Part shown: positions 58,621-64,000 of the stretch, one piece after another
Layout: every line of letters starts with the position of its first letter
Numbering within the stretch: the first letter of the stretch is position 1
Assembly (NCBI GenBank): GCA_028023455.1
Contig: JAQFVV010006272.1
Location: forward strand, 1,504,586 to 1,568,585
Source of the DNA: Epiperipatus broadwayi
Lineage: Eukaryota > Onychophora > Udeonychophora > Euonychophora > Peripatidae
Length of the DNA: 64,000 bases
Direction of reading: 5' to 3'
Position numbers and translations under genes: made by a program
Notes under the pieces: model-generated
What the model was told of the DNA's origin: nothing
Seen by the model: the letters and a program-made list of their open reading frames with translations, nothing else
The model's database searches: none

Positions 58621-59179
58621 TTTTGCCTAATATTGACTATTTTGTTATTCAACAATAACACCTTATTTCAATGAATTTTTAGTCTTTTATAAAAGACTAT
58701 AAATATCTCTATTAACCTAGAGACAACCAGGAAAAAAAACTAATCAATATAAATATTTTGGATGAGTGTCCAGCTGCTTTATACTTTTGTATATTCTTAT
58801 ACTTGTTACTGAAAACAAATTTTTATTTCTTTGTAAAATAAATTAATATTATAATTTTTATTCTCTATAACTATCTCTTTTACTTTAATATGTATTTAGA
58901 AATCCAACTTTGCCTATCTCACGAGGTCCTATCTTAACAAATGCCTAAATGTATCAGTTTGTAGATGAAAAAAAAATCTTGCCCTGTCTGTGTCTGTTTT
59001 TAATATTTATACTACATATATGACTCCTCAATTTACTTCTATATATATATATTTGTCTCTTAAAGTCGCAGCAATTAATTTAATACACAAAAATAATGAA
59101 ACTTACAGCTTGACCCGGCTTTCTCTGACACCGGAAACAACTCAAAAATGCATTTACATTAATACACAAGTATATATAT
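58621..59179 (-). other. E2 leader, proximal part
   Basis: Homologous to E1 870-1397 in reverse. Contains the conserved 25-nt exon-like block at 59107-59131 with donor ACTTAC (reverse of GTAAGT) at 59101-59106. Interrupted at 59179 by the TGTAAC element. Confidence 0.75.
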
Positions 59180-60730
59180 TGTAACTAGTCGGGTTTAAAC
59201 CCTAGTTACAAGGTAGAAAGGCGCACACATATGTTATATAGTTTTAAAATTAGTTTCATATAATTTTGATTTTATTTCGTTTTAGTATTTATTTTGTTAG
59301 TGGGAGAAAATGTTTAAGATTTTATTAAAGTAAGAAAAGAGGGGGTGGGGGGGGGAATTTGCGTTTTGTTTTTGTAAAAGTGACATATGTATGTATTTGC
59401 GGTGTGGATAGACAATTTTAGAAACGAACGTATGAATACATTTTGGATCCAAGATAAGAGATTATTGTAAGTAAAAGAAAAAAAAAAGAAAATATTAAAC
59501 ATCGAAAATCTTATCTGGGGAATTTGAATGAAAATTAAAAAGAAGGTTGAAGTAAAAAGTTTCCGGAATGTTAATTGCCAAAATGTCCGAAGGTGCGAAA
59601 AGTTCTTTCTGCTTATTAGCTTAACTGGCCATCTATACCACGTGGTGGGGAAGAAGGGGACGGACTGTGTTTGCGAAAACAAAAGAAAAAGGAAAAAGTG
59701 ACAGGGAGAGGGAGATGTAGTTTTTTTTTTTAAACTAGTGTCAGTTTATTTTTGGTCTTCAAAGAGGAAAGAAAAAAGAGAAATATTTTTATTTTTTTAT
59801 ATATATTGAAGAAGAATAGCTAAGGCTACGGCCGAATATGAGTACAGTGGGGTAAAGGCTTAAGCGTGCTGGGATTTCTGGACCTTGCCCCGAAGAGGCC
59901 ATGCAGCAGTGACCGGAGAACATCGACCGGAGACTTATCAACTTTTCGCAAGGGAATCGATCCGACTCGGAATGAACTGAAGCGTGATGAACTGTCTCGT
60001 ACGTTTTGCTTCGGATTTCATGTGTTTTTCTTCTTATTTTGATATCCCCGGGGATCACATCGGACAAAATTGCAGGTAATATGAACTTAAGATATTTTAT
60101 TTTCCAAATATTATTACGTTTTCTGAAACCCTCAAGGAGAACGAACCAAGGCAAGAGACTTATATTTTTTTAAGATAAGGCCATTTTGAATACAGCTGAT
60201 TAGATTTTATCTGTGTATACGTTCGTTTTTCCTATTCTATTGAAAATCCACACAGAATACATATATAGGTTTTATTGGGTTATGTAAATGTTAAAGAGTG
60301 CGGGAAATATATTTTTATTAAAAGCAGAAAATATTATAATAAAATATATGTTATTTTAAGGTATATTGCATGTGTGTGTTTTATTATTTGACTCATGGAA
60401 TATAGTTCATAAATTTAGACGATTGATCCGAGTTTCGTTGTTGGTTGCATAGAGTTTCTCCCGTACATTTTCCTACGGTTTATTAGCCACCCGCCCTGAG
60501 TACTGAGCTAGTGGAGAGGCCCTATTACTATCGTATTCTTCTCTTCCAGCATAATACTTATGTAAAAAGTAAGTTTGGCGCTTGGAGTCAATGATTGACG
60601 TCCATAAATATGCTGTGAGAGAAATACGAATTTTCTTATCACTATTTGGCTTCATAAAGAAAAAAAATAGATATTTTTTTATTTAAGATAAGAACAAGTA
60701 AGTATACGGTATACGAGCACACCCGTTACA
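59180..60730. mobile_element. Solo-LTR-like insertion (1,551 bp) in the E2 leader
   Basis: E1 runs straight from CACATATTCC to the ATATATACATACTTGTATAT segment. E2 has 1.55 kb between the corresponding points, with termini TGTAACTAG... and ...CCCGTTACA (TG/CA ends, 6-bp inverted repeat), flanked by ATAT in a TA tract. Open frames at 59314-59682 and 59789-60154 (minus) show no recognised motif. Composition is clearly less AT-rich than the surroundings. Best explained as a solo LTR of an unrelated family; polarity is unknown. Confidence 0.6.
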
Positions 60731-61157
60731 ATATATATATATATATATCAAAAGGGAATATGTGAGCAAAATATACATAAGTCATGTTTAAATCTATTTT
60801 GCTCAATAAGCATACATTGTTATTTTGATCATCTACTATAGTTTGGTTTATTTGATATCCAATATGAGGGATTGCACTTGCTGACAAATTTATTTGATGA
60901 GGGCGCCAGTCAACAAGGCAATGGCCATATCAAATATACATTTTATGAATAATGATCCAAGCACACACTGATAAGGATTTATAAAGTTTAATGAGATTAA
61001 AATTTATTTTGAGTTTCACTTCACTTTCAAAAAAAAATTTCTTAATATGATTCTGCTAAATGAAAAAAAAATCTCTGCACGAATAAGTAAATGCTATTTT
61101 AAATGATTTTTTAAAATTATATCTTGGATGTATAACTTTAAGTAAGGTAATATGTAT
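60731..61157 (-). other. E2 leader, distal part with PBS-like core
   Basis: Reverse-strand homologue of E1 537-905, including the PBS-like TGGCGCCC (plus 60901-60908). It joins LTR sequence at 61157/61158 at a point where the E2 3' LTR continues differently for another 485 bp. Confidence 0.7.
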
Positions 61158-62697
61158 GACCTTTTCTTCCCAACTTCAATAAAATTATTAACTCGAATCC
61201 CCTCGATAAAGCACAATTAAAAAAATCTTTCGCAAAGCATTTTCTAATTGCTTTGTGCTTAAAAACAATTTTAAAATATTTAAGACATGTATAACTGCTT
61301 AGATAAGTAGGGGGCTAAAGGTAGACAAAAAGGTGTTACTGAGGAAATCAAGTTGGCAAACAAAGGAAACGTACTAGTATTTAATTAACAGACATAATTT
61401 AAAATGGAAAGATCTTTCTAAATGGAAATTAACTTTTAACTTACAGCGCAATGGAATAAGAAACATTTTAACAATGAGGAATAGCGAAGGAAAAAAGGGT
61501 TAAATATAAATAGATGATCACACAAAATTTAAATATACATCTAATATTATTATAATGAAAAAACAGTTACATTATATAAATATATATATATATAATTAAA
61601 TGAAATAGTTAAGAAAGGTATTTATCAAAAAAGTAAAGTATAAATAGTTCATGAGGGGAGAGAGATATGGTTACCATCCTTGTTCATTGGTCCAGTTTCC
61701 TCGATGCTTGTGGCTTGATACGTCCGTAGAGAGATATTTGTCCAGACAATTTAATGGAAATACGCAGCATTTTTAACGAAAGGTCACACAGACATGGCAC
61801 AGAGTTCAGGTTTCTATAGGTTGTATACTATGGCATTTTGATGGTTTTAGGACCTCGGCGGCAGGCAAAGCTGTTTGCCTAACCGCCAATCATTTTCACG
61901 TTCGTCAAATTACGATCACTTTTAGCATGTTGCATATTGAAAGTTCTAATGGTGATTTCCAGGAATTCAGGAACAATATTTTCTGCTTTTAGAAATAAAA
62001 TATGGTGACTCACTGCACAGGATCTGCCTGAATCAGCAAAAGAACCAGAGAGAGCCCAGTCTTTTGTTCTCCTCTCCTTTTTATACCATTTGTCAGCTAC
62101 CCTTCTATTGTTTGCATATGATTTTAGATCTTGATATGCCCCCTACACTTCTTTGTTTCGAAGTAAGTTTTTACTAAAAATAAACTTTCAATTTCTTTTT
62201 ATCAAATTGTCCATTTAAGTTTGAATTTTATTTAATTAAAAGGCCATCTTTAATTGCTTTGAATGGACTAAGTAATTAAAACATACATTCCTTTAGAAAA
62301 TGCAAGCAGGCTTATCTCAAAATAAATCATATGCCATATTTTAACAAAATTTAAAAAGAAAAAAATATATATTTTTTTTTAACAAAATAACATTTTATTT
62401 CAACAGAATTTTGCATTAACTCATATATATACACTTGACGTATACATATGTTCGATTAATAGGTTTTACAAGTAATTTTTATAGCAATTTAATCTTAACG
62501 GAATTTATTTGAAAAAAATATTTAAATGCAAATACAAATTTAAACACCGTTAAGTAAGACGAAATGAATGAATTAATTTTAGCTTTCATGCAAAATCCTG
62601 CTGATACTGGACTATAAACTTAATTCAGGTCTACAATATTTGTTATGTTTATAGAAGGCTGTGAAGCATGGATCAGACTTCCGGATCCATTGCTTCA
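61158..62697 (-). repeat. E2 5' LTR (first about 1,540 bp of the family LTR)
   Basis: Minus-strand homologue of E1 LTR 6505-about 8040 and of the E2 3' LTR. TATAAAAAG promoter box at 62077-62085 (reverse). Retains the (TA)n-CACTTGACG segment at about 62424-62450, uninterrupted. The last 485 bp of the LTR are absent. Confidence 0.88.
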
Positions 62698-62701
62698 ATA
62701 A

Positions 62702-63030
62702 AAATATAGTTAAAAGTCTTAATAAAATTTTAAAAAAATTTAAAAAATATAATGAATATATTAGATAATAAATATATTAAAGGAATAAAAAAATGTATAA
62801 ATGAGGCATATCAGATAGATTGTAGATCTTGTAGGAATAAGATAAAAATTAAATATGTAGGTGAGACAACGAATTCAATTTTTACAAGATTAATTCAACA
62901 TAGATACGACAAAAAGTCACCAGTTTATTTGGATACTATAATAACAGGGCATACATTTGAGAAAGATAGTATAAAATGATAGGATACAGTAATAAAAGAA
63001 GTGATAGGAAAATAAAAGAAACAATATTAA
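62702..63030 (+). pseudogene. PLE C-terminal part with GIY-YIG-type endonuclease (right half of split element)
   Basis: Continues the frame broken at 40118 for about 20 codons, then shifts by one base into the frame 62752-62979. That frame holds YQIDCRSCRNKIKIKYVGET, NSIFTRLIQHRYDKK and ITGHTF. A C-x2-C pair followed by KYVGET and R-x6-H is the zinc-linked GIY-YIG arrangement of Penelope-like elements, which nicks target DNA. The stop is at 62977-62979; a decayed tail follows (KHNLNMDGG-like). Together with 39655-40118 it makes one 3' portion of a PLE. Confidence 0.7.
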
Positions 63031-63217
63031 GAAGATAAAACATAATTTGAATATGGATGGGGGCCTAAAAACCTTATTTTTGTATTGTAGGGTTATTAGT
63101 ATTAATGTTTTTGTAGGGTTATTAGTAATAAAAGATAAGTGTATGTATCTATATATGTATAGGGATATATAGTATATAAAAATACAAATAAGTTTAAAAA
63201 TAGTATTAGTTTATAGA

Positions 63218-63289
<72 letters not shown>
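63218..63289. repeat. (AAT)n microsatellite
   Basis: About 23 uninterrupted AAT/TAA units. Confidence 0.98.
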
Positions 63290-63290
<1 letters not shown>

Positions 63291-64000
63291 TAAAAAGTTT
63301 TAATATATGGATATAAGTAAAGACTTGTAAATATTTTTATACAGATAGAGGTTTGTAGGATGTAATTTTTCAAATAGAATTATATGTTTTAAAAAATTGA
63401 TAACAGAGGGAGTTGTATTAAAGGAGTCTATATTTAAAAAAAGGTAGAAAATGTTGTAAAAATCAGTTGTTTTAAAATGCAAAGGAAGATTCAGAAAGGT
63501 ATGTTAAAATGAGCTGGGAATTATTGGAGAGAATAAAACTATAAATTATTAATAAAGAATAAGACTAGAACTAATAAAAAGGTAAAAGTTTATAAAATTA
63601 AAATTGTATATATTAAAATGAAATGTAAAAGATGATATTATATATTGGATAATAATGAAAAAAGATGGATAGCAAGAAATGATGAAAGGTAAAAATTATA
63701 AAATAAAATATTAAAAAAAAAAGTAATAAAATTTTAAAAAGTAAAATTAAAAATAAAAGTTTTTAAAATGTATAATTTAAAAAAAACTGTGTATTAGATA
63801 TATATATATTGTAACGGTATACAAATGCATTAACGTTATTTTAAAACTAAAATAAAAAAGCAAAATAAATCTCAAATAAAATTGTTTTAAAAGAAAAAAA
63901 CAAAGCCAAAATTAAAAGTTACGATAACATATATATTGTCGCACAGATGGAAAACTTTAAAAGTTTTTTTTTTTTTAAAAAAAAAGTATTTGAACGTACT
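63290..64000. other. AT-rich end of window
   Basis: No gene seen. At 63809 a TATATATATATTGTAACGGTAT junction resembles the starts of the TGTAAC elements at 59180 and 30759. If it is another insertion, it runs off the window. Confidence 0.4.

Larger units (their letters stand above)
40119..62697 (-). mobile_element. E2: gypsy element of the E1 family, inserted in the PLE and itself split by E3
   Basis: Read on the minus strand it begins TGAAGCAATGGATCC (62697) and ends CCGGCACA (40119), flanked on both sides by ATAA. Components: 5' LTR part 62697-61158, leader 61157-58621 (carrying a solo-LTR-like insertion at 59180-60730), gag start fused to integrase end (58620-57780), 3' LTR 57548-57267 continuing 41836-40119. 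Without E3 and the solo-LTR insertion it is only about 5.6 kb. Most of pol is deleted. Confidence 0.9.

Overview
This is a very A+T-rich stretch of an animal (metazoan) nuclear genome, probably an invertebrate; I cannot name the species. It has no bacterial gene layout. It contains four Ty3/gypsy-type LTR retrotransposons, Penelope-like element (PLE) fragments that include a GIY-YIG endonuclease end, (TA)n and (AAT)n microsatellites, tandem and palindromic repeats, and a few exon-like segments with matching splice phases. No rRNA, tRNA or CRISPR was found.

Layout: 537-8530 is E1, a decayed sense-strand gypsy element with gag, pol and a 2.0-kb 3' LTR at 6505-8530. Its integrase region carries a 627-bp tandem duplication. 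9802-20329 is E4, a decayed minus-strand gypsy element with a 2.9-kb 3' LTR, a tRNA-Lys-type primer binding site at 20247-20264 and a 500-bp tandem duplication in gag. About 22-31 kb is the least repeat-dominated part. On the minus strand it holds candidate exons at 30155-30418, 28710-28842, 28249-28348, 25099-25315 and 23239-23302; the last three join in compatible phase. One intron of this model holds a palindromic/tandem 340-bp satellite (23958-25060). 31251-32286 is a large inverted repeat of PLE reverse-transcriptase sequence. 36323-38144 is a possible LTR full of short tandem repeats.

39655-63030 is a three-level nest. A PLE (39655-40118, resuming at 62702) was split by E2, a minus-strand gypsy element of the E1 family (40119-62697, target duplication ATAA). 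The 3' LTR of E2 was in turn split at a (TA)n tract by E3, a 15.4-kb plus-strand gypsy element (41837-57266). E2 also carries a 1.55-kb solo-LTR-like insertion (59180-60730) and an internal deletion that fuses the start of gag to the end of integrase.

E3 is the youngest and most complete element. It has nearly identical 4.27-kb LTRs, a tRNA-Lys primer binding site, a coiled-coil gag with one frameshift, and an uninterrupted pol (protease, RT, RNase H, integrase). A textbook-like -1 frameshift signal lies at the gag/pol junction: heptamer GTTAAAT, a 5-nt spacer and a 9-bp hairpin. E1, E2, E3 and E4 share pol motifs such as FGLINSGAGL and a GTYNAR tail, so they belong to related lineages. E1/E2 and E4 are relics, while E3 could have moved recently.
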